Source: Bacillus timonensis
GTDB taxonomy: Bacteria; Bacillota; Bacilli; Bacillales; Bacillaceae_L
DNA length: 64,000 nucleotides
Assembly (NCBI RefSeq): GCF_000285535.1
Contig: NZ_HE610985.1
Location: 103,173 to 167,172 of the forward strand
Direction of reading: 5' to 3'
Below, piece after piece: positions 47,131 to 57,625 of this stretch (positions are counted from its first letter, which is position 1; each line of letters starts with the position of its first letter). A program made the translations under genes and the position numbers. Below the pieces are notes generated by a model. That model made no database searches and was not told where the DNA came from. It saw nothing but the letters and a program-made list of their open reading frames with translations.

Positions 47131-48432
47131 TTGCTAGATTTTTTACAACTTGGTATTCGAAAAGAGATTAACCATACATTAAAGTCATTAGGTATCGTGA
47201 AACCAACTCCCATACAAGAACGGACGATCCCAGCCGTACTTAAGGGTAAGGATGTGATTGCAAAAGCACAAACTGGAACAGGAAAGACGTTGGCTTTTGT
47301 TCTTCCGATTCTTGAGAAAATTGATGTGCACAACCCGGATGTTCAAGCCCTTATTTTAACCCCTACAAGAGAATTGGCTCAGCAAATTTCAAAAGAAATT
47401 AAGAGAATGATTGAGAACGTAGAGGGTATCAATGTGTTAGCTGTATATGGTGGTCAGGATGTTGCGCATCAATTAAAAAAGTTAAAGGGAGCTCAGCATA
47501 TTGTCGTTGCAACGCCTGGTCGGTTATTAGACCATGTTCGCCGTGGAACAATTGATCTTTCAAGTATTAAGAGGCTTGTGATTGATGAAGCTGACCAAAT
47601 GTTGCTTATGGGTTTTCTTCCAGAGGTAGATGACATCATTCAAGAAACATTTCCTTCTAGACAAACCATGCTGTTTTCAGCAACAATGCCTACCGAAATT
47701 CGAAGTTTAGCGAAAAAATATATGGTAGAGCCAGAGTTTATAGAAGTGAAAGCAAAAAAAGTAACAGTTGAAGAGATCAAACAAGTTGTCATTGAAACAA
47801 CTGATCGGAGAAAACAAGCCACTTTATTGCATTTAATCGAGGAGCATCGTCCTTTTTTAGCGATTATCTTCTGTCGTACAAAAGTTCGTGCCAACAAGCT
47901 ACATGAAGCATTAATTGCCAACGGATTTGAATCAGACGAATTGCATGGTGATTTACCTCAATCCAAACGTGAAAAAGCGATGAAACGATTTCGTGAAGCA
48001 AAAACACAGTTTTTAGTGGCAACAGACGTTGCTGCACGGGGACTTGATGTAGAAGGGGTGACACATGTCTACAACTATGATATTCCACATGATGTGGAAA
48101 GTTATGTTCATCGGATTGGACGAACTGGCCGTGCAGGTGGCGATGGGGTTGCCTATACGTTAGTAGATCCTAAGGATATGGAGTTCCTCCGTATGATTGA
48201 AAAAGGAATTCATCAAAAATTAGACATACAAGTGATTAAGGGAGTCAGTATCCCTGATCGTGAGGATTATCAGAGAGCAAGCGGCGAGCAAAGAAAAGAA
48301 GCAAAACGTTCTGCAAGTAGTGGAAGAGACGGAAGGAAGGCTTCACAGTTATCTTCAAACAGAAAACCAAATGATAGACGGTCAAGAAGCAATTCAAGCA
48401 ATTCACCGAAGGGTAGAAGACGTAGTCGCTAA
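47131..48432 (+). CDS. DEAD-box RNA helicase
   Basis: An ATP-dependent RNA helicase of 433 residues from a TTG start. All core motifs are present: Q motif ([10 protein letters not shown]), motif I AQTGTGKT, Ia [18 protein letters not shown] (VIDEADQML), [17 protein letters not shown] and [12 protein letters not shown]. The tail of about 60 residues is very basic and serine-rich ([16 protein letters not shown]), suited to RNA binding. It resembles the Bacillus CshB/YfmL group used in ribosome assembly and cold growth. Which paralogue it is cannot be fixed by eye. Confidence 0.93.
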   Translation: MLDFLQLGIRKEINHTLKSLGIVKPTPIQERTIPAVLKGKDVIAKAQTGTGKTLAFVLPILEKIDVHNPDVQALILTPTRELAQQISKEIKRMIENVEGINVLAVYGGQDVAHQLKKLKGAQHIVVATPGRLLDHVRRGTIDLSSIKRLVIDEADQMLLMGFLPEVDDIIQETFPSRQTMLFSATMPTEIRSLAKKYMVEPEFIEVKAKKVTVEEIKQVVIETTDRRKQATLLHLIEEHRPFLAIIFCRTKVRANKLHEALIANGFESDELHGDLPQSKREKAMKRFREAKTQFLVATDVAARGLDVEGVTHVYNYDIPHDVESYVHRIGRTGRAGGDGVAYTLVDPKDMEFLRMIEKGIHQKLDIQVIKGVSIPDREDYQRASGEQRKEAKRSASSGRDGRKASQLSSNRKPNDRRSRSNSSNSPKGRRRSR

Positions 48433-48507
48433 ACGAGTGAATGATACAAAATGGATGCCTTATCTTGTCCACCGGGGATAAGGCACCAAATTCAGGAGGA
48501 TACACCC

Positions 48508-49119
48508 ATGTTACAAAAACAAATGAAAAATTACATTTCATCAGAGTTGATGAGTGAAGAGAAACAAGTTGCAGTATATCAAGAGGAAAAAGAGTACATT
48601 GAAAAATATAAGTTAATTTCGAATGACATTACATTGATAGAAAAAGATCCTACTACGCGTTTCCTTGAAGCTTACATTGAGAGATGCGACAAAGAAACAG
48701 AAGAAACGCTCTCGAAAGAATTATTTGGCTTTTTAGAACACCCAATTGACTACCTTCAAAAACACAAGAATGAATTTCTATACTTTGAATCAGAATGGTT
48801 GGAATTAATCGGCGTGGATGCAATTGCGTTTGAAATGAATGATGTATTTGGAACATATGACGTCATGGTAGGCTTGAAGTTGCAGAAAAAGTATGGGCCT
48901 TCTCTTAAAGAAAACCTACGTAAAGAGTTACAGGGAGACGAAGCAAAATTTGAATTGATGTTCAATCAAAATGATGGCTTATGGGACTTGAATTTCGCTC
49001 TGAATTACGTGAATGGGTTCAAAGAGGAGATGTCATTAGAGGAAGCATACCGGCTGATATATCAATTTTTATTTAAACTTGTAGAGTTGACTGAAGAAAG
49101 AAGCAAGGAAGTGAATTAA
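48508..49119 (+). CDS. Conserved hypothetical protein, 203 residues
   Basis: Start ATG 48508 is preceded by CAGGAGGATAC; the frame upstream to 48451 has no site. The protein is acidic and helical (EEKQVAVYQEEKEYIEKYK, then FLEAYIERCDKETEETLSKE). I recall close Bacillus homologues labelled as a branched-chain aminotransferase, but none of that family's PLP motifs is visible, so I do not accept the label. It lies 75 bases after the helicase. Confidence 0.75.
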   Translation: MLQKQMKNYISSELMSEEKQVAVYQEEKEYIEKYKLISNDITLIEKDPTTRFLEAYIERCDKETEETLSKELFGFLEHPIDYLQKHKNEFLYFESEWLELIGVDAIAFEMNDVFGTYDVMVGLKLQKKYGPSLKENLRKELQGDEAKFELMFNQNDGLWDLNFALNYVNGFKEEMSLEEAYRLIYQFLFKLVELTEERSKEVN

Positions 49120-49189
49120 CTGTTAAATCGCATTTCTTTCCTACATATGATACCATTTACCTCTATACAAAAAAGGGACGTGATTGAAC

Positions 49190-49561
49190 ATGATTAAAAT
49201 TAGCATACCTACTCCAGATATTACGATAACAGAACGGAAACAAATTCCGAATGAAAATGAACCGAAAATCAAGGATATATACGGATTTATTGACTTTCAT
49301 CTAATTCCAAGAGATAAAGGTGGCATTTTCTTATTCTTTAATAAAGATGATGAGCTTCTTTTTGTTGGGAAAGCCCGGAAACTACGTCAACGAATTAAAA
49401 AACATTTTGAAGATACGGTTTCTCCTATTAAAATGCACAGAGACGAAGTCCATAAAATCGATATTTGCATCGTAGAAGACCCAATGGAACGAGACATTTA
49501 TGAAACTTACATTATAAATAAACTTCGATCTAAATATAACGTTGACAAAGTATTTTATTAA
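49190..49561 (+). CDS. GIY-YIG nuclease-domain protein
   Basis: A 123-residue protein with one UvrC-like GIY-YIG domain. The two motifs appear as GGIFLFF and LLFVGKA, then the conserved arginine in LRQRIKKHF and the metal-ligand Glu in ERDIYETYIINKL. No second domain is present. Upstream AAAGGGACGTGAT favours ATG 49190; TTG 49184 is possible. Function could be DNA repair or processing. Confidence 0.85.
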   Translation: MIKISIPTPDITITERKQIPNENEPKIKDIYGFIDFHLIPRDKGGIFLFFNKDDELLFVGKARKLRQRIKKHFEDTVSPIKMHRDEVHKIDICIVEDPMERDIYETYIINKLRSKYNVDKVFY

Positions 49562-49570
49562 AAAAAATAT

Positions 49571-49625
49571 GGGTGCCAGACTCCAATTGCGGTTGTGATT
49601 TGCCGTTTGGGGGAGCTGGCACTTT
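49571..49625 (+). terminator. Intrinsic terminator, repeat family C copy 1
   Basis: GTGCCAG pairs with CTGGCAC across an inner GCGG/CCG stem, then CTTT. The 37 bases at 49589-49625 are identical to 59356-59392. The left arms differ between copies. Confidence 0.75.
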
Positions 49626-49806
49626 ATATTTTTTAAACTTCCCGATTAATCCCGTTAACTGGTGGCCTCAATGAATTAAAAATGATTAGAAATCCAGGGA
49701 AACTGTTAAGGCAAAGTCAAAAGAAACGAATATTCAAATTTTCGATAGTGTTTAATCAAAACTGTCATCTTATAATGAAACTTTGCCCTCTTGAAGTAGA
49801 TAAAAT

Positions 49807-49962
49807 GTGAAACGACGCATCTTACTCTACCCAAAACAAGAAGATGAACAAGAACTTCCAATTTGGGAAGTGGTCGATACGGATAAAACAATAGAAATGG
49901 CGACTGTCAGGATTGATAAACTTGAACGTACTGTTGAAGAATTAAGGGGAATATTATGCTAG
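49807..49962 (+). pseudogene. Remnant of a coding region (51 codons)
   Basis: From GTG 49807 to TAG 49960-49962 the frame encodes a protein-like tail: ILLYPKQEDEQELPIWEVVD, then IDKLERTVEELRGIL with coiled-coil character. No ribosome binding site precedes it. It looks like the 3' end of a gene whose front was lost, between the family C terminator and a second hairpin. Confidence 0.4.
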
Positions 49963-49965
49963 AGC

Positions 49966-50022
49966 GTGAGCCTAACTGCATTTATACATTAACGAAGTGG
50001 GGGGTTAGGCACCCATTTTTTT
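49966..50022 (+). terminator. Imperfect intrinsic terminator
   Basis: GTGAGCCTAAC pairs with GTTAGGCAC over a loop of about 27 bases, then CCATTTTTTT. It directly follows the 49807 remnant, consistent with a terminator of that lost gene. Confidence 0.55.
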
Positions 50023-50029
50023 GATTTGT

Positions 50030-50068
50030 AAATAAACTCCACCCGAATTTATAGGGTGGAGTTTATTT
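50030..50068 (-). terminator. Intrinsic terminator of mannoside ABC operon
   Basis: A perfect 15-base stem AAATAAACTCCACCC / GGGTGGAGTTTATTT between the minus-strand permease end and the remnant region, with T-runs for both strands. Confidence 0.85.
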
Positions 50069-50085
50069 TACAAATCTATAAGTCT

Positions 50086-50910
50086 TTATCCTTTAGAAGC
50101 TCCGCCCAAACTAAATCCTTTTGACATATGGCTTTGAGAAAGAATATAAAGAATAACAACTGGTAACATGTATATTACAGAAAATGCTGCTAATCTTCCA
50201 TATTCAACCATTCCATGTTGTCCAAAGAATTGATAAATGGTTACTGATGCAGGAAATTTATTTGGCGATTGTATTAGGATATATGGAACAAAGAAATTCC
50301 CCCAACTCCCTATGAATGTATAGATCATAACAGTAAATGTACCTGGAACCATAAGTGGTAATATTACTTTCGTTAGACTTTTTAAGGTAGATGCACCATC
50401 AACCCAAGCAGCTTCTTCAAGTTCAAGCGGAATAGAATCCATGAAGTTTTTCATCATCCATATTCCAAAGGGTAAGGCGGACGCTGCTAAGAAAAAGATA
50501 GTACCCATCAATGAATCTTGTAAATTTAGATAAATAAATAATTGATAGACGGGGACCATAACCGCTGTGATTGGTAAGCAAGTCATAAATAAAATGGAAA
50601 GAATAAATTGTTTCTTATATTTTATTTGATATCGTGAAAGAGGATATGCAGCTAATGCTGAAAATACTACTACCAAAACTGCTTGACTAAGAGATAATAT
50701 GATTCCAATGATGAAGGAGCGTTGGTTTGATGGATTGGCTAGGATATCAATAAAATTCTGAACGGTAAGTTTGTCTGGAAGCTTAATACCTGCAGCAGCA
50801 TGTGGATCCAAAGATGATGTAAACACCCATAATAATGGCAGGATAAATAGCAATGCTATAATTGATAGAATCACATAAGGTATTACCTTTGAAAAGTTTC
50901 GTTTTTTCAT
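50086..50910 (-). CDS. ABC sugar permease (MalG/UgpE type), mannoside cassette
   Basis: A 274-residue permease, six helices, EAA loop LEEAAWVDGASTLKSLTKVI, followed by PLMVPGTFTVM. The end GFSLGGASKG is MalG-like. It is the last gene of the minus-strand ABC operon and starts right at the stop of the other permease. Confidence 0.92.
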   Translation of the reverse strand: MKKRNFSKVIPYVILSIIALLFILPLLWVFTSSLDPHAAAGIKLPDKLTVQNFIDILANPSNQRSFIIGIILSLSQAVLVVVFSALAAYPLSRYQIKYKKQFILSILFMTCLPITAVMVPVYQLFIYLNLQDSLMGTIFFLAASALPFGIWMMKNFMDSIPLELEEAAWVDGASTLKSLTKVILPLMVPGTFTVMIYTFIGSWGNFFVPYILIQSPNKFPASVTIYQFFGQHGMVEYGRLAAFSVIYMLPVVILYILSQSHMSKGFSLGGASKG

Positions 50911-51849
50911 TTAAACCTCCACCTTCATGAGCTTTATATATATCAAACTTGCAAAAATTCCTATGATTAACATGATTAACGAAATTGCAGTTCCATAGCC
51001 CAATTGATAGTTAATAAATGCTTGATTATACATAAATACAGGGAGTGTCATCGTTGCATTTCCAGGTCCACCACCGGTCATTGTATAAATTAAGGTGAAA
51101 ACACCTAGAGTATTTAATGTTACAATTACCATATTTGTTGCTGCAGGACCTTTTATTAGGGGGAGTACAATTCTTACTAAACGTTGCCATGAAGACGCGC
51201 CATCAATCATAGCCGCTTCTTCAATATCCCGTGGAACATCATCCAGTGCTGCCTGATAGATTAACATGGAAAAAGCGCTGCCATGCCAAATATTTGCTAT
51301 AATGACACTAACCAATGGGAAGGTGTACATCCATGTAATGGGTTCAAATCCCAAAATGTTAATGAGATTATTAAGGGTTCCGTTATCGCCTAAGAATGCG
51401 ACCCAAGCAAAAGCACAAATAATTTCTGGAGTTATCCATCCAGCCATAACACAGATTCCGACAAATCTTCTGAAGTTCACTTTTTTTTGTTTCATTAATA
51501 AAGCAATTATAAAACCAAGTACTTGTTGGCCGATGATTCCAGAAAAAAGGAGAAAAATGATTGTTGCTATGATACTTGATTTAAAATTAGGATCAGAAAA
51601 CATCATCACAAAGTTCTTAAATCCTATAAATTCTACTGCCTGCGAGGCTGTACCTGTCAGAGCAATATTAGTAAATGCAAAATACCCTGTAAGTAAAATT
51701 GGACCAATAAAAAACAAGAGTAATAGAACTAAGGAAGGTAGTAGTAACATAAGAGTGAAGAGATTTCGTTTGTTCCTCCGTTGCAATGAATAAGAAGAAA
51801 TTTGTATGTTGTTATCTACATTTTCTTTTTTATTAACGTTTGAGATCAT
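50911..51849 (-). CDS. ABC sugar permease (MalF/UgpA type), mannoside cassette
   Basis: 312 residues with six helices and EAA loop IEEAAMIDGASSWQRLVRIV, then IYTMTGGGPGNATMTLPVFM. GGGGGT precedes the ATG. Partner of the permease at 50086 and the receptor at 51917. No ATPase is encoded with them. Confidence 0.92.
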   Translation of the reverse strand: MISNVNKKENVDNNIQISSYSLQRRNKRNLFTLMLLLPSLVLLLLFFIGPILLTGYFAFTNIALTGTASQAVEFIGFKNFVMMFSDPNFKSSIIATIIFLLFSGIIGQQVLGFIIALLMKQKKVNFRRFVGICVMAGWITPEIICAFAWVAFLGDNGTLNNLINILGFEPITWMYTFPLVSVIIANIWHGSAFSMLIYQAALDDVPRDIEEAAMIDGASSWQRLVRIVLPLIKGPAATNMVIVTLNTLGVFTLIYTMTGGGPGNATMTLPVFMYNQAFINYQLGYGTAISLIMLIIGIFASLIYIKLMKVEV

Positions 51850-51868
51850 TTTTTTACCCCCGAATTAT

Positions 51869-51901
51869 TGTGACCATAGCTGTCTTAATGCCATGGTCAC
51901 A
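51869..51901 (-). promoter_or_regulatory. Stem-loop between receptor and permease genes
   Basis: TGTGACCAT pairs with ATGGTCACA over a 15-base loop in the receptor-permease gap. This is the third ABC cassette here with a hairpin at this position. Confidence 0.7.
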
Positions 51902-51916
51902 TTTTCACTCATTGAA

Positions 51917-53278
51917 TTATCTACGAATTGTATTTTCAGCTCCAACGATTCGTTCCATACCGCTTGCAAATGTTTCCATAGCTTCCTTGGGGGTCATAGA
52001 ACCAGTTGCAACAGCTTCTACAGCATCTTGGATTTGTGTTGAAACCCCAGGGTACTTATCTACTGACGGTCTATAATTAGTATACTTAAGAATTTCAGCA
52101 GCTTCTTCATATTGTGACATTGGTTTATTTAAGTATTCTTCTTCTTTGGCTACATCAGTTCTTACTGTCATATCAAATGATTTGTTAGTATAAGAAAGTG
52201 TATGTTTTTTGTTCGTCGCTAGTTTAATAAACTCCCAGGCAAGGTCTTTTTCATCAGAATTTTTAGGAATAGCTAACGTCCACCCACCAGACATTGATGT
52301 ATAACCTGGATCTTGACCATTTTGTGTTGGTGTAGCAACGAACTCATACGTATCAAGGGCATCTGGCCAAGGATGATTCCCTTGTTCGCGCCAGTTACTA
52401 GACACCCAGCTTCCATCTAATACAAAACCTAGTTTGTTTTCAGGCATATATTGTGTTGCTAGTAGAGAGGAGACTTGACCATTCAAAGCTAGTGAAAGCT
52501 CAGGACCCAAGTCGTTTGAATAGATTTCATCTACAAATGTTAAGACGTCTAGGATTGCAGGACTCTCAACAACCCATTTTTTCTCATCTGAATCATATAA
52601 GGATTCACCAGTCCCACTTAATAATGTTTGGAATGTTCTCATTGAAGTTGCTTCACCAGTAGCCTTTCCTACATACAAGAAGGTAGGAATTACATCATCT
52701 GCTGCTTTATCTTTAATTGTTTTTGCTGCATTCATTAAATCATCCCAATTCTTGGGTTGCCAAGGTACTGGGAGTCCCACTTCTTTAAAGATTTGTTTGT
52801 TATACCAAATCCCCTGAACATCCGTACTATATGGGACAGCATATATTTTTCCATCTGCAGCGGTTACACCCTGTTTTGTTACTTCTTCAAAATTACTCCA
52901 GTCTTCCCAAGCATTTAAACGTTCATCAAGAGGTTCTAAATATCCAGCACTAGCATCTGAGTTAATCATAAATGAGTCTTCTGTAATGACATCGGGAGCA
53001 GTTTCAGGTGATTTTACCATTAAAGCCAGTTTTGCAAAGAAGTCTCCTTCATTTGCATTAATTGGTACAAGTTTGACCGTGACGTCACTGTTTTCTTTCT
53101 CAAACTCTTCCTTAGCTTCAGTTAGCCAAAGCTTACCTGGAGGATTTGTTCCTCCATTATCCCTAAACGCGATACTAATTTCCTTCTTACCATCATCAGA
53201 ACTTTGTGAGGAACTACACGCTGTACTAATAACTACAGAGAAAATGATAACTAGAAAGAACCAAAAACGTCTACTCAC
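51917..53278 (-). CDS. ABC importer solute-binding lipoprotein, mannoside cassette
   Basis: A 453-residue MalE-like receptor with lipobox ISTAC (Cys21). SPETAPDVITEDSFMINSDA and KIYAVPYSTDVQGIWYNKQI mark the ligand cleft; LGFVLDGSWVSSNWREQG lies in the C-terminal lobe. It is the first gene of the operon and faces away from a ROK repressor gene. Neighbouring GH38 alpha-mannosidase suggests a mannose-containing oligosaccharide as ligand. Confidence 0.92.
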   Translation of the reverse strand: MSRRFWFFLVIIFSVVISTACSSSQSSDDGKKEISIAFRDNGGTNPPGKLWLTEAKEEFEKENSDVTVKLVPINANEGDFFAKLALMVKSPETAPDVITEDSFMINSDASAGYLEPLDERLNAWEDWSNFEEVTKQGVTAADGKIYAVPYSTDVQGIWYNKQIFKEVGLPVPWQPKNWDDLMNAAKTIKDKAADDVIPTFLYVGKATGEATSMRTFQTLLSGTGESLYDSDEKKWVVESPAILDVLTFVDEIYSNDLGPELSLALNGQVSSLLATQYMPENKLGFVLDGSWVSSNWREQGNHPWPDALDTYEFVATPTQNGQDPGYTSMSGGWTLAIPKNSDEKDLAWEFIKLATNKKHTLSYTNKSFDMTVRTDVAKEEEYLNKPMSQYEEAAEILKYTNYRPSVDKYPGVSTQIQDAVEAVATGSMTPKEAMETFASGMERIVGAENTIRR

Positions 53279-53368
53279 ATACCCAACCCCCTAAAATTTT
53301 ATGTAAAGAATGTAAAACCAAAAACCTGGTGGATATGAAAATCCACTTCATAGAGAAAACTAAGAAAC

Positions 53369-53397
53369 ATTTTAAAAATAATTCAAAAAGTAAACAA
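53369..53397 (-). promoter_or_regulatory. Sigma-A promoter for mannoside ABC operon
   Basis: On the minus strand, -35 TTGTTT (53397-53392), a 17-base spacer and -10 TAAAAT (53374-53369), about 90 bases before the receptor start. Confidence 0.6.
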
Positions 53398-53399
53398 AA

Positions 53400-53413
53400 T
53401 AGTAGCGCTTTCA
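53400..53413. promoter_or_regulatory. Putative cre site (CcpA)
   Basis: On the minus strand TGAAAGCGCTACTA matches the cre consensus TGWAANCGNTNWCA at 12 of 14 positions, including the TGAAAGCG half. It abuts the -35 box of the ABC operon promoter. Confidence 0.5.
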
Positions 53414-53434
53414 TTTATACTTACGCTAAAAGAA

Positions 53435-53446
53435 ACTTTTAAAAGT
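53435..53446. promoter_or_regulatory. Palindrome, candidate ROK repressor operator
   Basis: ACTTTTAAAAGT is a perfect 12-base palindrome in the divergent promoter region between the receptor and ROK genes. It is a plausible operator, though AT palindromes arise easily by chance here. Confidence 0.35.
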
Positions 53447-53543
53447 ATCTTTAAAAAGAGTATAAACGCCTTGTTTGATTTTTGTCAATAGTTAGAAATC
53501 TTAAAATAGTTAGTTTTTTTATAGGGGTGTGAAAACAATTTCT

Positions 53544-53572
53544 TTCAATCGAAATCAAATTTTAACTATAAT
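53544..53572 (+). promoter_or_regulatory. Probable promoter of ROK regulator gene
   Basis: A perfect -10 TATAAT (53567-53572) with a weak -35 TTCAAT (53544-53549) at 17 bases, 74 bases before the GTG start. Confidence 0.5.
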
Positions 53573-53645
53573 AAAAGTGGAATTAGGATCATGAGATTCG
53601 TTATGGTGAAAGTATTCTATAATAAAAATAAGGGAGGGAACTTTT

Positions 53646-54868
53646 GTGGAGAGAAATGTTGGTTCAAATAAGATTCGAACAAAAAATATTAATCGCACAA
53701 TCGTTTTACAATTAATTAGAAATAAGGGTCCCATAACCAAAGCTGATCTTGCAAACCAAGCGAAACTGACATTTACTACAGTAAATAATATCGTGGATTC
53801 CCTCATAAAAGAAAAATTAATTTATGAGTCTGGATTTGAAACATCAAGTGGTGGTAGAAAACCAGTTTTATTAAATCTTAATTCCAATAGATACTTTGCT
53901 GTAGGTGTACATTTCAGTTTGTCTCATATCTTTGCGATGGTATTAAATTTTAACAATGAAATTATAGCTGAATACTCTATTCAAACAAATAGTAAAAAGA
54001 GTATTGAGATCGTTATTGAACAAATTAAAAAAGTCATTCATGCTGTTGTTGAAAAATCAAAGATTAATAAAAGTGATTTAATTGGTATTGGAGTTGCAGC
54101 ACCAGGTCCGTTAGATCCACAAAAGGGAATATTACTATCACCACCTAATTTTAAAGGGTGGGAGTCAGTCCCGCTTGGAGATATTATTGAGAGTCATTTC
54201 GCTATACCAACCTTTATTGAAAAGGATGTAAACTCTATGGCCATCGGAGAGTATCTGGTCGGTGATTACGAGAAAAAAAGAATTTATTATTTATCGATCT
54301 GGATATCGGAATTGGAAGTGGAATTATCCTTAATGGTCAAATCTATCATGGATATCCATTTGGAGCAGGAGAAATCGGGCATGGAACAATTGATATTGAT
54401 GGACCAAGGTGTAATTGCGGAAACTATGGATGTCTAGAGGCTGTTGCATCTGGTTTAGCTATAGTCAGAAGATTTGGTGAAGAAATAAGAAGGGGATTCC
54501 AAAGTGAATTAGTTGAACATTATTTAGAGGACAACCAAAGCATTACTGTGCATGAAATTATTAAAGCTGCCAATAATGGTGATGAATTATCAAAAAGTCT
54601 TTTAGATGAATCTGCAAGATATGTTGGAATAGCAACTGCTTCTGTTGTTAATCTGCTTAAACCGGAAATATTAGTAATGGGAGGAGTTCTAGTAAACGAA
54701 TACTCAGAGTATTTACCTAAAGTAAAGGAGATTGCTCAATCAAGGGTGTTTACTTCTTTCACGAATGATATTGTTGTTCTTCCTTGTACATACAAAGAAA
54801 AAGCGGGGGTTGTTGGGGCCGGAACACTTATACTTGAAAAATATTTTAATGGCAGCTTAGAAAAATAA
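53646..54868 (+). pseudogene. ROK-family transcriptional repressor, frameshifted at an A7 run
   Basis: Start GTG 53646 has GGGAGGGA upstream. The N-terminal winged helix (LIRNKGPITKADLANQAKLT) and sugar-kinase-like body identify a NagC/XylR-type repressor. The frame breaks at the A7 run 54273-54279. With eight A it continues as KNLLFIDLDIGIGSGIILNG, then the zinc motif CNCGNYGCLEA, ending at 54868 as a normal-length protein of about 407 residues. Everything downstream of the run is well conserved, so this is either a single undercalled base, a phase-variable tract or a very recent mutation. It would sense a mannoside-derived sugar and control the divergent ABC operon. Confidence 0.8.
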
Positions 54869-54888
54869 TTTGTTGATTCTATTTTAGT

Positions 54889-54929
54889 AAAAAGTAACTT
54901 TTAATTTTTTCATTAAAAGTTGCTTTTTT
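54889..54929 (+). terminator. Intrinsic terminator
   Basis: AAAAGTAACTTTTAA pairs with TTAAAAGTTGCTTTT and a T-run. It ends the ROK gene. The gap to 55136 otherwise has no clear promoter, though one must serve the mannosidase. Confidence 0.78.
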
Positions 54930-55135
54930 ATTATAAAAAAGGGTATAACCAATGAGCTATAATTCAGAATATAAATTATTTTAAAAAAATGTATACAATA
55001 CTTTAATTATATGTTATCTTTTTATTACATTTTGAATTTATTTCAAGAAGTATGTAGATTGATTTCTATAATTTGGTATTATTTGCCTTTGGAATGTTAG
55101 TAATATTCGTGATATTTCATTAAGGGGGAAGAGAA

Positions 55136-57603
55136 ATGTTGAGTAAAATTGAGTCTATTCAAGAAAAACAATCAACAACAGCTGAGAAAACTATACATAT
55201 GATTGGAAATGCGCACTTAGATCCAGTATGGTTGTGGCAATGGCAAGAAGGTTTCCAAGAAACAAAAGCTACATTCCGGTCTGCTCTTGATCGAATGAAG
55301 GAGTATGATGATTTTTTATTTACCTCTAGTTCTGCTGCTAATTATGAGTGGGTGGAAAATAATGACCCTGAAATGTTTAGGGAAATACAAGAAAGAATTA
55401 AAGAAGGGCGCTGGGAAATTGTTGGTGGTTGGTGGGTTCAACCTGACTGTAACATTCCGAGTGGAGAATCATTTGTGCGACAAGGATTATATGCACAGCG
55501 ATATTTCAAAGAAAAGTTTGGTGTCACTGCTAAAGTAGGTTATAACGTCGATAGTTTTGGTCACTTTGGAATGTTACCACAAATTCTTAAAAAAAGTGGA
55601 ATGGATTATTACGTTTTTATGAGACCAGCACCGCAAGAAAAGGGTCTTCCTCAAAAATTGTTTTGGTGGGAATCTGATGATGGATCTCGTGTACTAACTT
55701 TTCGAATTCCCTTTCAATATAATACATCAGGTAATGATATCGAATCTTATGTTAAACGTTTTGTAGGTGAATTAAAGGATCCATTTAATGATTTAATGCT
55801 TTTCTATGGAGTAGGAAATCATGGTGGCGGTCCTACGAAACGAAACATTGAAAGTATTCAAAGACTAAAAGAGATAAAAGAACTTCCGCAGCTAAAATTT
55901 AGTACTCCTAATCAATTTTTTGAAGAGATTTCAGAAAAGAAATTACCCTTCCCGGTCGTACACGATGATTTACAACACCATGCAAGTGGATGTTATGCAG
56001 CCCATTCTGGAATTAAACAGTGGAATAGACAGGCTGAAAATCTGTTAATTAAAGTAGAAAAATTTTCTTCCTTTGCCTATTTAATTACTAAACAAGTCTA
56101 TCCCGATAATCTTTTAACTGCATGGAAAAATGTATTATTTAACCAATTCCATGATATTTTAGCAGGTACAAGTCTTGAAGCAGCATATGAGGACGCAAGG
56201 AACATGCATGGTGAAGCGATGTCTATTGCAAGTAGAGGATTGAATTACGCAATCCAATCACTTTCGTGGAAAATTAACATTGAACATGTTGATGGTATGA
56301 AACCAATTGTAATTTTTAATCCACATTCATGGAATAGTCGAGTTAATGTGGAGCAAGAAGTTGGCGGATTAGGTGAAGATGATATATTAGTTGATAACGA
56401 AGGTAATCAAGTCCCTATGCAAAGAGTACAATCATGGGCAACGACGAGAGGAAGGAGTCGAGTAAGCTTTATTGCTGACCTCCCACCAATGGGTTATCGA
56501 GTGTATAAAATTTTACCTAACACTTCAAAACAAACTAAAAGCTATATGAAGGCGACAAATTATTCAATTGAAAATAACAACTATCGCTTAGAAATTGATC
56601 CTGATACTGGATTCATTTCAAGCCTTTTAGACAAAAAAATAACCAGGAACTCATAGACGGGCATTCAGCAAGACCGGTTGTCCTAGAGGATAAGAGTGAC
56701 ACCTGGTCTCATGATGTTCTACACTTTAATAAGGAATGTGGGGTCTTCACAAAAGATAAAATTACTCTTGTAGAGCATGGACCAGTTAAATCAGTGATAC
56801 GCGTAATCGGAAAATACAACCAATCAACAATCATTCAAGATTTCACGATGTATCATGATTTAGATCAAATCGATGTTTTTGTAAAAGTAAATTGGCAGGA
56901 ACAATTTAAAGCCTTAAAACTTAAGTTTCCTTTAAATCTAAAGTTCCGTACAGCCACCTATGAAGTCCCATATGGTCACATTGTTCGTGAAACAAATGGT
57001 GAAGAAGAGCCTGGTCAGAATTGGATTGACTTAACAGGAATTCATCCCCTTACAGGGAATAAGTGTGGTCTAAGTTTATTAAATGATTCTAAATATAGCT
57101 TTGATATCAATAATAACGAGGTAAGTTTAACAGTTCTTAGGAGTCCAATTTATGCTCATCATGATCCGGAGGTCCCAAATGAAGATAAATACTATTCTTT
57201 TATTGACCAAGGTATACAACAATTTACGTATAGTCTTCTACCACACGAAGAAAGTTGGGAACAAGCAGGTACTGTAAAACGAGCAGCTGAGTTAAACCAA
57301 AAACCTGTAACTATTATTGAATCATTCCATGATGGTCCTCTACCACAAAGTGATTCATTTCTTTCAGTTGATGTAGAAAATATTATTGTAAATGTTGTAA
57401 AGAAAGCAGAAGATAATAACGACTTTATCGTTAGATGCTATGAAACTTCCAATGTGAAGACAAATGCTGTTATCGACATACCGAAACTAAACAGAAAAAT
57501 TGTAACCGTATTCAATCCGTGCGAAATCAAAACGTTCCGTATACCATTAAATTCGAACGAACCAGTTACCGAAACAAATTTAATAGAATGGGAGTTGGAA
57601 TAG
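55136..57603 (+). pseudogene. GH38 alpha-mannosidase, frameshifted at an A7 run
   Basis: Cleaves alpha-mannosyl bonds. The zinc motif NAHLDPVWLWQWQEGF (25-40), the nucleophile Asp139 in GYNVDSFGHFG and the zinc-ligand FNQFHDILAGTS are all clear. After residue 500 the frame breaks at the A7 run 56643-56649. Adding one A joins SLLDKK to NNQELIDGHSARPVVLED and gives a normal 822-residue enzyme ending at 57603. No signal peptide, so it acts inside the cell on imported oligosaccharides. Strong GGGGGAAGAG site. Both parts are otherwise intact, so a sequencing error is likely. Confidence 0.87.
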
Positions 57604-57625
57604 AAGAATAATGAGGTGATTAGTA

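Noticed and set aside
48451-48507. Extended N-terminus for the 203-residue hypothetical protein
   Set aside because: A strong AGGAGG site and ATG at 48508 make the upstream extension unlikely.
48508-49119. Branched-chain aminotransferase label
   Set aside because: No PLP-lysine or fold-type IV motifs are visible and the protein is too short.
51266-51793. Plus-strand open frame of 175 codons opposite the MalF-type permease
   Set aside because: It lies wholly within a well-supported permease on the other strand, has no ribosome binding site and shows composition expected of antisense hydrophobic codons.
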